Assembly (NCBI RefSeq): GCF_001182825.2
Contig: NZ_LFYO02000002.1
Coordinates: forward strand, 496,001 to 560,000
DNA: 64,000 bases
From: Streptococcus sp. X13SY08
Lineage (GTDB): Bacteria; Bacillota; Bacilli; Lactobacillales; Streptococcaceae
Direction: 5' to 3'
The position numbers and the translations under genes are program-made. Numbering within the stretch: the stretch's first letter is position 1; every line of letters begins with the position of its first letter. The notes beneath the pieces are model-generated. The model was given only the letters and a program-made list of their open reading frames with translations. It made no database searches and was not told the DNA's origin. This document shows, in pieces, positions 8,618 through 18,830 of the stretch.

Positions 8618-8935
8618 CTACTTGTTTATCAGAGTGTTTTTGTAAAGTTCAACGATTTCAGCTGCTAAGTCAACAAATGTCATACTTGTCATTAAATGAT
8701 CTTGAGCATGCACCATTAACAGAGAGAGTGAAATTTCTTCTCCACTTGCTTCTTTCGTCAATAAGTCAGTTTGAGAATGATGAGCTTGAATCAGACTATC
8801 TCCGGCAGCTTTCAACTTATCATCTGCTTGTTCTAACTCTCCTTTTTTCGCCAACTGTATGGCCTCCATCGCTGAGCTTTTAGCATCTCCACCATACATA
8901 ATTAAAGGCATAATCACTTCTAAATTTTGATCCAT
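8618..8935 (-). CDS. PTS lactose/cellobiose-family EIIA component
   Basis: A soluble phosphocarrier that passes phosphate from HPr to the IIB partner. It is 105 residues from the ATG at 8935 (MDQNLEVIM); a TTG at 8944 is an alternative start. The helical-bundle family motif VHAQDHLMTS contains the predicted phospho-histidine at about residue 76. It follows the IIB gene by 13 bases. No IIC membrane subunit is found here, so either it is encoded elsewhere or the system is losing function along with the adjacent glucanase and regulator. Confidence 0.88.
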   Translation of the reverse strand: MDQNLEVIMPLIMYGGDAKSSAMEAIQLAKKGELEQADDKLKAAGDSLIQAHHSQTDLLTKEASGEEISLSLLMVHAQDHLMTSMTFVDLAAEIVELYKNTLINK

Positions 8936-8948
8936 AGCTTTCAATGCC

Positions 8949-9266
8949 TCATTTCATCAAGCTTTCAGCTAAGTCCAGTACTTTTTCTCCGTTCATCATG
9001 CCGTAATCGACCATTGGAATCACTTCTACTGGTATTCCTTTTGCAACTAATTTTTCTTGAAACTCACTCAACATGAAGCGCACTTGTGGTCCAAGCAACA
9101 ATACATCACTTTCCTTTTGAGCAAATACTTCATCCGCTTCCATCGCAGAAACTGCAAAAATATCCGCTTCAAGTCCTCGCGCTTTTGCTGCTTGCTCCAT
9201 CTTGGTAACAAGCAAACTAGTACTCATTCCTGCAGCGCAAATTAGCATAATGGTTTTCTTCGTCAT
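8949..9266 (-). CDS. PTS cellobiose-family EIIB component
   Basis: A 105-residue IIB domain with the phosphorylated cysteine at position 10 in LICAAGMSTSLLV. It transfers phosphate from IIA to sugar during uptake by IIC. It starts 11 bases after the glucanase frame ends, with AGGGGA upstream, and is followed by the IIA gene. Together with the GH16 enzyme this suggests import of oligosaccharides released from beta-glucan. Confidence 0.9.
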   Translation of the reverse strand: MTKKTIMLICAAGMSTSLLVTKMEQAAKARGLEADIFAVSAMEADEVFAQKESDVLLLGPQVRFMLSEFQEKLVAKGIPVEVIPMVDYGMMNGEKVLDLAESLMK

Positions 9267-9277
9267 TGTTGGTCCCC

Positions 9278-10181
9278 TTACTCCGTAATTGTCAACGTTA
9301 CTGTCTTTCGAGCGATTCTACTTCCATACTCAATCGTTGTTGGAAAGGCACTATAATGAATATTATATTTTCCAGATAAAAGGGAGGCAATTTTTTCTTT
9401 TTCTTGTTTTCCTGATACCAGTAAATTGACACTGGTATTTCCACCCGTATCGCTAAACTGAAACTCGTCATCTATGGAGTAATCTAGCACATATGACTCA
9501 ATATTTGTTGAGACATTAGCTAACAAATCTGGAATTTCACCTTTTTTATCGTTAGATCCGTTACACCATTTAAATGTGGAGCTTCAGCATAATATGCTTG
9601 TGCTTGATTTTCTTGTTCCTCATTTCTAGCATAGGAAATATAGTCAATCACAAACTCTGTACCAGACAGGTCAGTTCCAACTGGTCCAGGCCAAGCTCCT
9701 CCCATTGCAAGATTCAATTGAGCATATTGAGGCTTGTTCAAAATAGCTGAAGCAAGAGCATCACTTGAATAGTCAACTGTTCTGACCACTTTACCATCCA
9801 CCAGCCATACCATTCGATCTTTATACCAATCTAAAGCAAATGTATGATAGTCATCATTGAAGTTTCCAGAAGACGGTTGGCATAGGAACCTGAGTTTGCA
9901 TCTCCTATCAGTTCCATTATATCAATTTCATCTGTAGAAGGCCACCCGTGTCCTTGATTATCACTGATTTTACCATCCAATACGAAATCTGCACCAAGCG
10001 TCCAAAATGCGGGAAATACACCTTTTCCTTTTGGAAACTTTGCTCTAATTTCAAGCTTTCCATATAGGAATTCTTGCTTACCATGTGTTCTCACACTACC
10101 GGAATTATAAATAACTTTGGATAATGCATTTCTTGGATTATTGTACTGATCTTCTTTCACCCTGCTGGTTGCCTTCAGACC
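9278..10181 (-). pseudogene. GH16 beta-glucanase (lichenase/laminarinase-like), truncated and frameshifted
   Basis: Fragments in three frames together encode a family 16 glycoside hydrolase. The catalytic motif is WPSTDEIDIMELIG (E-x-D-x-x-E). It is preceded by RTHGKQEFLYGKLEIRAKFPKGKGVFPAFWTLGADF and followed after a shift near 9880 by FNDDYHTFALDWYKDRMVWLVDGK and AQLNLAMGGAWPGPVGTDLSGTEFVIDYISYAR. A second shift near 9556 leads to a C-terminal region of about 85 residues I do not recognise. The N-terminus is cut at 10181, where the sequence joins directly to a ROK regulator fragment on the other strand. The enzyme would cleave beta-1,3/1,4-glucans and is inactive as sequenced. Confidence 0.8.
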
Positions 10182-10592
10182 TATGCAAGTGAAAGTTGGT
10201 TATTAAAAAAGGCTACTCTACTTGCTCAAAGTCATGTGAGTACCTTTTTAAAAAATATTCTAGATAATCAAACCGAACTCAATTTAAACCATCTCTTTTT
10301 AGCCTATGACTATGGTGATATTGAAGTGATTAATTTACTCCATCAAGCAATAAAATACCTCGTTCAAGTCTTACTAAATCTTGGAAACTTAATTGATGCA
10401 AATAAAATATTTATTCATAGTCCATTGTTTAACCATAAAACATTGGAAGTGGAATTATATAGACTCTTAAATGAATATAGCAGCGATTTATTAGGGAATC
10501 CTCAAAAAATTTTGATTGACCCTTATGATGATTTTCGGGGTTCTCTGGGTGGTGCAGCTTTAGCAATTTATAAAACATCGCTTGAATTTTAG
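10182..10592 (+). pseudogene. ROK-family regulator, C-terminal fragment
   Basis: From 10182 a plus-strand frame encodes YASESWLLKKATLLAQSH...DNQTELNLNHLFLAYDYGDIEVINLLHQAIKYLVQVLLNLGNLIDANKIFIHSP and ends GGAALAIYKTSLEF. This resembles the C-terminal sugar-sensing half of ROK repressors (NagC/XylR type). The winged-helix DNA-binding half is missing, and no start codon with a ribosome site is seen. It faces away from the truncated GH16 gene, so one deletion likely removed both 5' ends and the divergent promoter. Confidence 0.65.
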
Positions 10593-10598
10593 GACAAT

Positions 10599-10632
10599 AA
10601 AAAATACTTCTGTTGGAAACAGAGGTATTTTT
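10599..10632. terminator. Bidirectional terminator between the ROK fragment and glucokinase
   Basis: A long stem with AAAAAATAC on the left arm and GTATTTTTT on the right, around a GGAA-containing loop. It serves converging transcripts. Confidence 0.75.
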
Positions 10633-10637
10633 TACTA

Positions 10638-11600
10638 TTATTTCAAGACAAGTGATGCTGCACCGATAACGCCGGCATCATTTCCAAGATTAGCAAGAGC
10701 TAATTTGGTAGAAGCTTTGATTGGTGCAAAAACATTTTCTTCAAAAACTTTTTGAACACCTTTCAGTAAGAAGTCGCCCGCGGCAGGCAGATACACCACC
10801 ACCAATTACAATCGTTGATGGATTACGGGTACAGGCAAAATTAGCACATGCCGTACCCAGATAATGACAGAAGTTTTTATAAACAATGAGGGCTAAATCG
10901 TCTCCTTCTTTTGCCAAGTCAAAGACATCTTTAGCAGACACATCTTGACCGTCGTCAATTATTTTCTTAAGTTGAGCATCACCAGCGTATTCTTCTGCGT
11001 AACGGCGTGTCAAGTTGACGATACCAGTCGCTGAAGCAACAGTTTCCAAACAGCCTTTTTTGCCACAGGTACAAGTGATTGGATTCTCAAAATCGACGGT
11101 AACATGACCTAATTCTCCACCAGCACCGCCAGCACCATGAATTAAGTTTCCTTCAGCAACAACACCGCCACCGACACCTGTTCCAAGTGTTACAAAGATT
11201 ACATCAGGATTATTTTCGACAGCACCGACCCACTGTTCGCCAAGGGCAGCCACATTCGCATCATTATCAATGAAAAATGGCAATCCAATTTCTTTTTCAA
11301 AGGCTTTTTTGACTTCTTGCAATTCTTTCCAATTGAGGTTGTAAGCCCCGATAACCGTCCCTGCTTTGCGGTCAATAGCGCCTGGGGCCCCCATTCCAAT
11401 TTCTAGAAAATCCTCCTTATCCAGTCCCTGTTTTTCAAACTTATGCTGGATACTGTCAATAATATCTGGCACAATATGGCTACCTTCATCCAGAATATTG
11501 GTTTTAATAGACCATTTTTCTTGGATTTTACCTTCTTGTGTCAAAATTGCCAATTTAACGGATGTACCACCTAGATCGATACCTATAATTTTTTTGACAT
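10638..11600 (-). pseudogene. glk: Glucokinase (ROK family), two frameshifts
   Basis: Phosphorylates glucose with ATP and takes part in carbon-catabolite control. The start at 11600 reads ATG TCA then seven A, giving an early stop; one more A would give MSKKIIGIDLGGTSVKLAILTQEG. The body is normal: DNDANVAALGE, VTLGTGVGGG, and the ROK zinc site CTCGKKGCLE. Near 10790, VIGGGVSA is followed by four extra bases that shift the frame; the original would read AGDFLLKGVQKVFEE and end in ASLVLK with TAA at 10640-10638. Both lesions look like small sequence errors, so the gene is probably functional in the organism. Confidence 0.85.
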
Positions 11601-11701
11601 AATGTCTCCTAAATTGATAAATATTTCTCTTCCATTATATCATAATGAAAAGGTTTGCATAGCCCTAATTTATCATTTATAAATTTTTTGGCGTGAGCTG
11701 T

Positions 11702-12040
11702 TTAACGGAAAAAATAAAGTAAAAATAGCAATTGTAGATGGATAACCAAGCGCAAAAAACTCAGTCCGAACATAGTAAAGAATGAATTATTTTCTCCCAC
11801 CAAGCTATTGTATAAAAAGAGACTTGAAATGGAAGTAAATGCAAGTGCAATTCCTACCATTTGCAGAGGATGATAAACCTGAGCGTAGAAAAATAGGGAA
11901 ATAGCAATCACTACGAGTGCGAAAATGACCAAACCAAGCCTCAGGCTATTCATTTTCTTTGTCTTGAAAAAGCTATAAAGGGTTGCTCCCAAAACGATTA
12001 AGAGATAAAGGACCATGTAAGCAATGATAAAAACTTTCAT
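11702..12040 (-). CDS. Small integral membrane protein of unknown function
   Basis: A 112-residue protein made almost entirely of four hydrophobic segments, with short polar joints (FFKTKKMNSLR after the first). It starts MKVFIIAYMVLYLLIVLGATLYS. It follows the ABC-F gene by about ten bases, so it is probably co-transcribed. No catalytic or binding motif is visible and I do not recognise a family. Confidence 0.7.
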   Translation of the reverse strand: MKVFIIAYMVLYLLIVLGATLYSFFKTKKMNSLRLGLVIFALVVIAISLFFYAQVYHPLQMVGIALAFTSISSLFLYNSLVGENNSFFTMFGLSFLRLVIHLQLLFLLYFFR

Positions 12041-12049
12041 ATATTTTTC

Positions 12050-13869
12050 CTAGACAGTCTTTTCGTTCAAATATTCATAGCGCTCATATTTTTCAAGTAG
12101 GGCATCATTTTTTTCATCCAACTCTTTTTGCAAAGCAGATAGACGCGAGAAATCACTGCCACATGTCAGCATCTCCTCCTGAATAACCTCAATTCGGTCC
12201 TCCAAAACAGCTATGTCTTCTTCAATAGTCGCCCACTCTCGCTTCTCAAAATAGGACATACGCTCTTTAGATTTTTCTTCTCGAACTCGTTTTGTCTTTT
12301 CTTTTTTCTTTTCTTGAGAAATGACTGCGCTCGAAGCCAGAAAGGTTTTTTCATCCAGATAATCTGTGTAGTTTCCAAAGAACTCTCGAATTTTCCCATC
12401 TTCAAAAGCCAGAATTTTCGTTGCAATTTTATCCAAGAAATAGCGGTCGTGGCTAACGGTAATAACGGGACCGGCAAATCCCTGCAAGAAATGTTCCAGT
12501 ACCGTCAAAGTTGCAATATCCAAATCATTGGTCGGCTCATCTAAGAGCAAGACATTCGGCCGCTCCAGCAATAATTTGAGAAGGTAAAGCCTTTTTTTCT
12601 CACCACCAGATAATTTTTCAATCAAGGTTCCGTGCGTATTTCTTGGGAAGAGAAATTGTTCCAAGAGTTCTGCAATTGAAACCATACCAGAAGTTGTATG
12701 GGCTTCTTCTGCCACTTCCTGAAGGAAATTGATAACCCGTTTCTTCTCGTCCAATCCACGAATATCCTGCGAGAAATAGGCAATTTTTACGGTTTCACCG
12801 ACAGCCACCACCCCTCTATCAGGCTGCAGTTCTCCTGCAATCAAATTGAGCAAGATAGATTTTCCCATACCGTTGTCGCCGACAATACCAATGCGATCCT
12901 TATTTTGCACTAAAAGATTGAAATCGTTCAGAATTGGCTTATCGGGATAGGAAAAAGATACATTTTCGAAAGAAATCACCTTTTTTCCGATACGACTCGT
13001 TTCAAAATTCATTTCTAAAGAATCATCTGAAACGGTCTGATGAACATCCGCTTTTAAATCATGGAAACGATTGATGCGGGCTTGCTGCTTAGTTGCCCGC
13101 GCTTGTGGCTGACGACGCATCCAAGATAATTCTTGTTTGTAGAGTTGCTCTTTTTTGTGGCGCAAAACTGCATCTCGTTCATCTTGTTCAGCTTTTAAGC
13201 GAACATAATCCTGATAATTCCCCTGATATTCAATCAAGCTAGCGCGATCCAATTCAAAAATTCGCGTTGCCACATTATCTAAGAAATAACGATCGTGAGT
13301 AATAAAAAGCACTGTCTTCTTAGAATTTTTCAGGAAATGTTGCAACCACTCAATGGTATCAATATCCAGATGGTTGGTTGGCTCATCCAAGAGTAAGAGA
13401 TCATCATCCCCTAAAAGTGTTTGTGCCAACTGTACCCGTCGGCGCAAACCACCCGATAAATCCCCAACTTTTCGAGTGACATCCGTCAAACCCAATTTAG
13501 ACAGGACTGTTTTAACCTGACTTTCAATTTCCCAAGCATTGAGAGCATCCATCTCAGCCATCACTCTTTCATGAGCTGAATTTCACGCAAATCAGATGAC
13601 AAAACAGCATCTAAGATAGTATGTGATTCATCAAAATCAGGTTCCTGCGTCAGATAGGCCATCTTGTAATCATTTTTAGCAGAAAAAGGGGGCACATCAC
13701 CATCAAATCCAAGACGACCTGATAGGACGTCCAAGAGAGTTGTTTTCCCCGTACCATTGACACCGATAATCCCAATCCGATCGCCTTCATGGATAATAAA
13801 GGAAAGATCAGAAAAGACCGTCTTATCTCCAACAGATTTACTCAACTTTTCAACAATAAAATCACTCAT
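12050..13869 (-). pseudogene. ABC-F family ATPase (ribosome-associated), internal deletion
   Basis: A soluble protein with two ATPase domains. Domain 1 has GVNGTGKTT, LSGGLRRRVQLAQ and LLLLDEPTNHLD; the linker is rich in Arg/Lys; domain 2 has GDNGMGKS, LSGGEKKRLYLLK and VLLLDEPTNDLD. A C-terminal coiled coil (VLEDRIEVIQEEM...ALQKELDEKND) follows. Such proteins act on stalled or assembling ribosomes; some give antibiotic protection, but nothing shows that here. After SSDLREIQLMKE at about 13561 the frame breaks and resumes at MAEMDALNAWEIES. Roughly 20 residues appear to be missing. Confidence 0.85.
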
Positions 13870-13887
13870 AACTTTTTCAGTAGGCTC

Positions 13888-15099
13888 TTAGCCCTTTATT
13901 TCCCTCTCTTTGATAAAGGCAAGAATTGCTTCTTTTTCATTAGGTAGATGGTCATGTACCAGTGCCATTTCTACTTCATCTAAGATCTGTCCCAAGTGAG
14001 GCCCCGGCTTCATGCTAAGCTCCGCGATTAGAGTGCCTCCATTGACCGCCATATCGTACTTACTGTGGATCACCAAGGCTGCATCCAGTTCCGCGATGCG
14101 TTCCATATCAACATCCAGCCTCAACATCTGACGAAGCTTCTCTACCAAGAGTAGATTTTCTTTTCCGTAGGCATAGCAAAGCTCCTTATTAGGAGGTCCC
14201 TGTAAGCGAGCATACCATATTTTGACGAGATTATTGACTGTCTTCTGAAAGTCATTGGATGTTTTCCACTTGCGACAAAACGTTTTAGTGTCTCCGATTT
14301 CTAAAGCAATCATCAGCATAGCCCAAGCTTGCTCCGAACTTGTAAACCGTGTATCATGTGGCAAAATCTCTAGCATGCCTAGCAAGCCTACTTGTCTGTT
14401 CTCCAACATAGGTAAATACTGGAAAGCCTGTGATTGCACCAGCGCAGCAATCCCTTTTGCCCAAAAATCAGCCATTAATAATTTATCAAACTCGATAAAA
14501 ATACGTTCGATAGAGATCTTCTCAAGTAAGGGAGCCATTTTTTTCATGGCCTCGAAAGTCATGTCCTCAATGGTAAAATCCAAAGTCGCAGCAAAGCGAA
14601 ATCCTCTCATAATCCGAAGAGCATCTTCACCAAAGCGCTCCGCAGGAAGTCCAACTGCTCGTAAAAGACGATTATTCAAGTCTGTCAAGCCATCAAACTT
14701 ATCAATCACTTGAGCGTTCTCATCTAAAGCAAAGGCATTAACCGTGAAATCGCGTCGCTTCAAATCTTCTTCTAAGGAACGTACAAAAGAAACCTGACTA
14801 GGACGACGATAGTCCACATAAACATCCTCTGTCCGAAAAGTCGTCACTTCGTACTCGCCTTCTCCCTCCAAGACAAGGACAGTCCCATGTTCAATACCAA
14901 AATCGATTGTACGACGAAAAATCTCCTTGGTTTCTTGAGGATAACTGGATGTCGCAATATCCACATCATGAATAGGACGCTCCAAAATAGCATCGCGCAC
15001 AGAACCACCCACAAAATAAGCCTCAAATCCCGCAGCTTTTATTTTCTCTAAAATCGGCAAAGCCTCCTGAAACTCAGAAGGCAAATAGTCTAATTTCAT
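13888..15099 (-). CDS. cca: CCA tRNA nucleotidyltransferase
   Basis: Adds or repairs the CCA 3' end of tRNAs. At 403 residues it is the normal Firmicute class II size. The nucleotidyltransferase core has GGSVRDAIL and the catalytic [10 protein letters not shown] near residue 45, then [13 protein letters not shown] and [17 protein letters not shown], the usual poly-A-polymerase-like motifs. It lies 18 bases upstream of the ABC-F gene. In many streptococci dapB sits just before cca; it is not seen here. Confidence 0.95.
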   Translation of the reverse strand: MKLDYLPSEFQEALPILEKIKAAGFEAYFVGGSVRDAILERPIHDVDIATSSYPQETKEIFRRTIDFGIEHGTVLVLEGEGEYEVTTFRTEDVYVDYRRPSQVSFVRSLEEDLKRRDFTVNAFALDENAQVIDKFDGLTDLNNRLLRAVGLPAERFGEDALRIMRGFRFAATLDFTIEDMTFEAMKKMAPLLEKISIERIFIEFDKLLMADFWAKGIAALVQSQAFQYLPMLENRQVGLLGMLEILPHDTRFTSSEQAWAMLMIALEIGDTKTFCRKWKTSNDFQKTVNNLVKIWYARLQGPPNKELCYAYGKENLLLVEKLRQMLRLDVDMERIAELDAALVIHSKYDMAVNGGTLIAELSMKPGPHLGQILDEVEMALVHDHLPNEKEAILAFIKEREIKG

Positions 15100-15581
15100 A
15101 ATAACCGTTCCAAACTATACGCGAATTATTCGCGTTTTATTACTTCTTTCACCACCATATTGACACCATACATACAAGGAAGAAAGACTATAGAATTAAG
15201 ACCTCACTCTTCCCTTAGTCTCCGAAAAGCATTTTCAGATGGGCAATCAGATTCTGTTAATGAACTGAACAAATAAGAAACCATCGCAAACGACTCACAA
15301 GCACTTGAAATCAATTCTTCTTTATCTTTTTAGCAACTTGGTGTCATTCAATCAATTCTAAAAAATTTGAGAATAATTAGCCATCTTAGTCAACAGTTGT
15401 ATGGAAAATATCCCTTCACTCACAAAGTTTAATGGCATCAAACCACCAATTTTTTTCAAGTGAAAAGCAATTCATTCTTTCGTTTTTTCAGCGTCAACCA
15501 GTTGTGCTAAAAACAAAAGCAGACTAAATTTCTCTTTAAACCCTACAAAAATAACTTTGAGTAGGTCTGTCTTACAACTTT
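15100..15581. other. 482-base intergenic region without a recognised gene; palindrome near its left end
   Basis: A near-perfect palindrome, ACGCGAAT-T-ATTCGCGT (15119-15135), lies 20 bases upstream of the cca start and could be an operator or stem. The rest is AT-rich with many stops in all frames. One minus-strand stretch reads FHLKKIGGLMPLNFVSEGIFSIQLLTKMANYSQIF before a stop and may be a gene remnant that I cannot identify. Confidence 0.45.
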
Positions 15582-16430
15582 TTATGCTATTGGTGAGATA
15601 CCAAAGGCAATTGCACCTTCACCCAAATGCGTTCCGATAACAGAGCCAAATGAAACAATCGGTAGTTCACCTTCCAAAGCATTTTCTAGCAATAAATCTT
15701 TGAAGTCAGCTGCTTTTTCAGGCACATTGGCATGGATAATGGCGGTTTGATAATCTCCATTGGCTGTTTTTTCTTTCAAAATCTCTACCAAACGCTTGAC
15801 CGCCTTTTTCTCTGTGCGAACTTTTTCATACACTTCAATGGTTCCTTGATCCGTAAAGTAGAGAATCGGCTTGATACTGAGTAAGTTCCCAAGCAGAGCT
15901 GCCCCATTTGATAAACGACCACCTTTAACCAAATGATCTAGATCGTCCACCATGATAAAAGCTGTTGTAGACTGAATTTGCTTCTCAAGATGTACTAAAA
16001 TCTCATCAAAGTTGGCACTTTCTTCCGACCATTTCAGAACATTTTCTACCATCATCCCAAGCGGAGCTGAAGTAATTTTTGTATCTGGAAAAGCAATGGT
16101 CAAATCTGAAAATTCTTCTTTTAAGAACTGAATATTTTGATAAAAACCAGAAATTCCAGAGGATAAAAAGAGTCCAATAGCATGTGTATAGCCTTGCTCT
16201 GATAGTTTTCCTAAAATAGTTTCAAGAGCGGCTAAGCTAGGTTGGCTTGTCTTAGGTAACTCAGCTGAGGCTCCCATTTTTTCATAAAATTCTTGAACAC
16301 TTAAATTTTGCCCTTCGACATAGTCCACGCCATCGATAGAAACAGGAATATCCAAAACGAAAACCTGCTCATTCTGGACTGTTTCGGGGCGTAAAACGGC
16401 TGATGAGTCCGTGATAATAGCAACTTTCAT
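15582..16430 (-). CDS. DegV family fatty-acid-binding protein (FakB-like)
   Basis: DegV proteins bind a fatty acid and present it to the FakA kinase for incorporation of host fatty acids into phospholipid. The 282 residues begin [16 protein letters not shown], with the family motifs KTSQPS near residue 60, [12 protein letters not shown], and [29 protein letters not shown]. The start overlaps nothing and is one base from the DUF1149 stop, suggesting an operon. Which chain type is bound cannot be read from sequence. Confidence 0.92.
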   Translation of the reverse strand: MKVAIITDSSAVLRPETVQNEQVFVLDIPVSIDGVDYVEGQNLSVQEFYEKMGASAELPKTSQPSLAALETILGKLSEQGYTHAIGLFLSSGISGFYQNIQFLKEEFSDLTIAFPDTKITSAPLGMMVENVLKWSEESANFDEILVHLEKQIQSTTAFIMVDDLDHLVKGGRLSNGAALLGNLLSIKPILYFTDQGTIEVYEKVRTEKKAVKRLVEILKEKTANGDYQTAIIHANVPEKAADFKDLLLENALEGELPIVSFGSVIGTHLGEGAIAFGISPIA

Positions 16431-16431
16431 C

Positions 16432-16806
16432 TTAAAACTCCAATTTCATTCCCGGTGCATCAAAGGCAATCTCGGTCACTTCGTAGGTCAAACGTTTGAG
16501 CATGTCAAGCAAGGGCAAAGCTAATTCACGACGGTCTTCGTCCGTAAACTCACTTGGTTCCTCTACGATTCTATTTAAAACTTCTACTTTTTGTGTCATC
16601 GAACCTGAAATAACATGTGTATTGAGCACAACCATGTAATGCAAAATAGTGACCATTACTGTTTTATTTTCTTCTTGATTTTTTTCAATCAACTGAAAAT
16701 CAACTTGTAAACGCGTCTTTGGTTCCCCATTTTCTTTTTCCCATTGAAGATTGCGGCCATCAAAATGAAATTGATTGACAAATTCCTTAGAGCGAGTTAA
16801 TTCCAT
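16432..16806 (-). CDS. DUF1149 family protein (SecB-like fold)
   Basis: A 124-residue soluble protein, start chosen at 16806 ([19 protein letters not shown]) because AGGAG lies six bases upstream; a start at 16821 is possible. It resembles the streptococcal DUF1149 family, whose role is unknown; similarity to SecB-type chaperones has been proposed for this group. It sits directly before the DegV gene. Confidence 0.8.
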   Translation of the reverse strand: MELTRSKEFVNQFHFDGRNLQWEKENGEPKTRLQVDFQLIEKNQEENKTVMVTILHYMVVLNTHVISGSMTQKVEVLNRIVEEPSEFTDEDRRELALPLLDMLKRLTYEVTEIAFDAPGMKLEF

Positions 16807-16846
16807 GTTCATCTCCTTCAAAGCAATATTAGCTTTATTGTACCAT

Positions 16847-16888
16847 AAATCCTTAAAACCTTGTTTTTCAACAAGGTTTTAAGGATTT
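16847..16888. terminator. Terminator between fruA and DUF1149
   Basis: A 19-base-pair perfect inverted repeat (16847-16865 with 16870-16888) with a four-base loop, flanked by T/A runs. It overlaps the fruA stop codon and ends the fru operon. Confidence 0.9.
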
Positions 16889-18830
16889 ATTTTGATTTAC
16901 GAAGGGCACCAAAGATAAGACCTGATACCAATGCTCCAATCAAGACATACAAGATATAAAGGAGTGGATTGCTCGTAAGGGCAATCACAAAGATACCTCC
17001 ATGTGGTGCCATCAATTTGATACCTGAAAGACCAATAAGAGCTCCTGCAAGTGCAGAACCTGCGATGAAACTTGGAATAGCACGAGCTGGGTCAGCCGCT
17101 GCAAATGGGATAGCACCTTCTGTGATGAAGGAAAGCCCCATGATAATATTGGTTAAACCACCATCGCGTTCTTCTTTGGTAAATTTATCTTTAAATAATA
17201 GTGTTGCAATAAAGACTGCAATCGGCGGTACCATACCACCTGCCATTACAGCAGCCATCACAACAGAACCTCCATTACCAACTGTTGCTGCAAGTGTACC
17301 AGTACCAAAGACATAAGCTGCTTTGTTGACTGGACCACCCATATCTACTGCCATCATTCCACCAACAAGAAGTCCGAGGAGAACAGCTGAACTACCAGAA
17401 AGTCCTGTCAAGAAATCATTGAGCGCTGTATTAATTGCTGCCATCGGAATGTTGACCGCCAGCATAATTGCACCTGTCAAGAGCACACCAAGGAGCGGCA
17501 AAATCAAGATAGATTTGGCACCTTCAAGGGAACGAGGAACTGGGATGAATTTCTTAATAGCAAGAACAACATAACCTGCAATAAAACCACCGACAAGAGC
17601 ACCAAGGAAACCAGATGATACTCCGGCAAGACCTAGAGTCGCTTCACCACCTGCTGCAAAAGCGATTTTTCCATAAGCCAAACCACTTGATGCGATAGCC
17701 CCCGCAACAAAACCTGAAACCAAACCTGGTTTTTCAGCAATAGAGTAAGCTACGTATCCTGCAAACACTGGTAACATAAAGCCAAAGGCTGCTTGCCCAA
17801 GCCTCATAAACATAGAAGCCAATTCATGGTAAGAACCAAGATTTCCAAGACTATCTTGTGGTACACCCATGGCATTATCAATCAAGAAAGCAAGGGCAAT
17901 CATAATACCACCACCGATAACGAATGGCAACATTTGTGAGACACCACTCATCAGGTGTTTGTAGAAAGCTTGCCCAGCTGTTAATTTTTCTTCTCTTTGC
18001 ACTTGTTTTCCTTCCTTAGCATGATAAATATCTGCTTTACCATCCAAAATCGTATGAATCAATTCTTTTGGCTTCTTGATACCATCTGCCACTGGACGAT
18101 TAATCAATGGCTTTCCATCGAAGCGAGCCATATCAACTGCCTTATCAGCTGCAATAATCACACCTTTTGCTTTTGCAATATCATCTGCTGTCAATTTATT
18201 GCCAACACCTGATGCACCATTTGTCTCTACTTTGATGGCAAGACCCATACCAGCTGCTGTTTTCTTGAGAGCCTCTTCTGCCATGTATGTATGAGCAATC
18301 CCTGTCGTACAAGCTGTAACTGCAACAAGGAATTCATCGGCATCTTGCGGTGCAATGACTGGAGATACTTCTGTTTTTTCTGAAGCCGCATCAAAAATTG
18401 CCAAGACTTGATCTGGTGTAGAGGCTGTGCGTAATTGATCCGCAAAACCATCTTTTAAGAGATACTTTGATAATTGAGCTAAAGCTGCCAAGTGTGTGTC
18501 GTTGGCTCTTTCTGGTGCTGCAATCATGAAGAACAAGTCCGTTGGTTGACCATCTAAAGAAACGTAGTCTAAACCTTTGACTGATTTAGCAAAAAGGACT
18601 GCTGCTTCTTTGACTGCTGCATTTTTGCTGTGTGGCATAGCGATTCCATCGCCTAGACCAGTTGACGTTTGGGCTTCACGATTCATAATTCCATCTTTAA
18701 AGGCTGCAAAGTCTGTTACCACACCGTGAACCACTAAATTGTCAATCATTTCATCGATTGCAGCTTCCTTAGTTGTCGCCTGCAAATCCATGATCATCAT
18801 ATCTTTTCTGAGTAAATCCTGAATATTCAT
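16887..18830 (-). CDS. fruA: PTS fructose transporter subunit IIABC
   Basis: Takes up fructose with phosphorylation to fructose-1-phosphate. The 647 residues are IIA (about 1-145; phospho-His in GDGIAMPHSK near residue 67), IIB (about 165-265; phospho-Cys in VTACTTGIAHTYMAEEAL) and IIC (from about 290; many membrane segments, with GGPVNKAAYVFG and MGLSFITEGAIPFAAADP). It overlaps fruK by four bases (ATGA), which indicates coupled translation. The gene is intact. Confidence 0.97.
   Translation of the reverse strand: MNIQDLLRKDMMIMDLQATTKEAAIDEMIDNLVVHGVVTDFAAFKDGIMNREAQTSTGLGDGIAMPHSKNAAVKEAAVLFAKSVKGLDYVSLDGQPTDLFFMIAAPERANDTHLAALAQLSKYLLKDGFADQLRTASTPDQVLAIFDAASEKTEVSPVIAPQDADEFLVAVTACTTGIAHTYMAEEALKKTAAGMGLAIKVETNGASGVGNKLTADDIAKAKGVIIAADKAVDMARFDGKPLINRPVADGIKKPKELIHTILDGKADIYHAKEGKQVQREEKLTAGQAFYKHLMSGVSQMLPFVIGGGIMIALAFLIDNAMGVPQDSLGNLGSYHELASMFMRLGQAAFGFMLPVFAGYVAYSIAEKPGLVSGFVAGAIASSGLAYGKIAFAAGGEATLGLAGVSSGFLGALVGGFIAGYVVLAIKKFIPVPRSLEGAKSILILPLLGVLLTGAIMLAVNIPMAAINTALNDFLTGLSGSSAVLLGLLVGGMMAVDMGGPVNKAAYVFGTGTLAATVGNGGSVVMAAVMAGGMVPPIAVFIATLLFKDKFTKEERDGGLTNIIMGLSFITEGAIPFAAADPARAIPSFIAGSALAGALIGLSGIKLMAPHGGIFVIALTSNPLLYILYVLIGALVSGLIFGALRKSK

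Noticed and set aside
12050..13869. ABC-F as an antibiotic-resistance protein
   Set aside because: The linker and context match housekeeping ABC-F genes next to cca; nothing points to ribosome protection against drugs.
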